Positions 30,509 through 31,043 of a stretch of DNA of 31,043 bases are shown here, in pieces. The DNA comes from JAWLCA01 sp050485905. GTDB lineage: Bacteria; Pseudomonadota; Alphaproteobacteria; Rhodobacterales; Rhodobacteraceae. Both the position numbers and the translations under genes were made by a program. The notes under the pieces are model-generated. The model saw nothing but the letters and a program-made list of their open reading frames with translations, made no database searches and was not told the DNA's origin. The stretch spans positions 1-31,043 of the forward strand of contig JBJHCH010000032.1 of NCBI GenBank assembly GCA_050485905.1, in the 5' to 3' direction. Numbering within the stretch: the stretch's first letter is position 1; each line of letters begins with the position of its first letter.

Positions 30509-31043
30509 CGGCCTGCACCTGGCTCCGCCCGACCCGGGCCTTCATGAAGGCGCCGCCAAAGACCAGAACCACGCAAAGCGCGCCGATCGCCATCACCAGC
30601 GGGCGGCTCAGCCATTCCCAGTCATAGATCGAATAGGACATCCACAGGTAGCGCTCGACCAGCGCCGACAGGATGAACCCGACCAGCAGCGGCGGGCGCG
30701 GCATGCCGATGCGCTTCATCAGCCAGCCTAGCACGCCAAAACCCGCCAGCGCCAGCAGGTCGCCCACATGGCTGGTCTGCTGCCAGGCCCCCATGATGAC
30801 GATGGCCAGAACCACCGGCGCCAGGTACTGGAACGGAACAAAGGTCAGCCGGGCGATGGGTTTCGACAGCAGGATGCAGATGATCGTGCCAAAGACATTG
30901 GCCAGCGCCAGCGACCAGATGATGACAAAGACCAGTTCCAGATTGTCGCGCAACAGCGCCGGCCCCGGCTGGATGCCAAAGATCAGCAGCGCGCCCAGCA
31001 GCAGCGCCATCGCCGAGGATCCGGGCACGCCGAACAGCAGGGT
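30501..31043 (-). CDS. tctA: Tripartite tricarboxylate transporter large membrane subunit TctA (C-terminal part)
   Basis: The frame is open to the window end, so only the last 180 residues or so of a protein of about 500 are seen. It begins with TLLFGVPGSSAMALLLGALL, continuing IFGIQPGP, a family hallmark. Further hydrophobic segments follow (LELVFVIIWSLALANVFGTI, VVLAIVIMGAWQQ, LALAGFGVLGWLMKRIGMPR with PPLLVGFILSALVERYL). The GTG at 31028 is internal, not the start. It forms the channel with TctB. Confidence 0.9.
   Translation of the reverse strand, partial: TLLFGVPGSSAMALLLGALLIFGIQPGPALLRDNLELVFVIIWSLALANVFGTIICILLSKPIARLTFVPFQYLAPVVLAIVIMGAWQQTSHVGDLLALAGFGVLGWLMKRIGMPRPPLLVGFILSALVERYLWMSYSIYDWEWLSRPLVMAIGALCVVLVFGGAFMKARVGRSQVQADG

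Noticed and set aside
1..31043. CRISPR array or phage genes
   Set aside because: No regularly spaced direct repeats, Cas-like or phage-structural genes were seen.

Overview
The window is GC-rich bacterial DNA with tightly packed, frequently ATGA-overlapping genes. The gene content points to an alphaproteobacterium, probably Rhodobacterales/Paracoccaceae: a haem-uptake locus with a tandem pair of ExbD genes, a TGA-N9-TCA iron box of the RirA type, a DUF1127 gene, a tripartite tricarboxylate transporter and class Ib nrdHIEF behind a cobalamin riboswitch. The lineage is inferred from gene content, not from a marker gene.

Positions 1-4935 hold an ABC importer operon on the minus strand (ATPase, binding protein, two permeases, the last cut by the window edge), divergent from a LacI-type regulator. 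The shared promoter region carries two near-identical 14-bp palindromes exactly 84 bp apart, each on the start region of one of two back-to-back promoters. This is a looping-repressor layout.

Positions 4936-15604 appear to form a stress/signalling island: OsmC, a 57-residue protein and a flavin monooxygenase; a nucleotidyltransferase-like gene; DUF1127 divergent from an alpha/beta hydrolase; then truncated globin, PAS-adenylyl cyclase, hybrid histidine kinase and OmpR-type response regulator with overlapping or adjoining ends; then an MFS transporter and a truncated TPR-like protein. Four genes here (OsmC, DUF1127, hydrolase, MFS) share an upstream element with fixed geometry, GAAAC-N4-GAAAC-N28-GAAAC. 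It ends 51-53 nt before the start codon in three cases and 96 nt in the fourth. I did not find it elsewhere in the window. This putative regulon, wrapped round a globin/cyclase/two-component cluster, is the best candidate for an undescribed system.

Positions 15605-16130 are a scar containing a decayed IS3-family transposase. Positions 16131-25077 are a haem-uptake locus: tonB, two exbD genes, exbB, a small secreted protein and a TonB-dependent receptor on the minus strand, divergent from hmuSTUV on the plus strand. One iron-responsive box lies between the two promoters.

Positions 25078-25757 hold no recognisable gene. A cobalamin riboswitch with a predicted ribosome-site-hiding hairpin follows, then nrdHIEF. 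A regulator fragment and a tctBA transporter (tctA cut by the window end) close the window.
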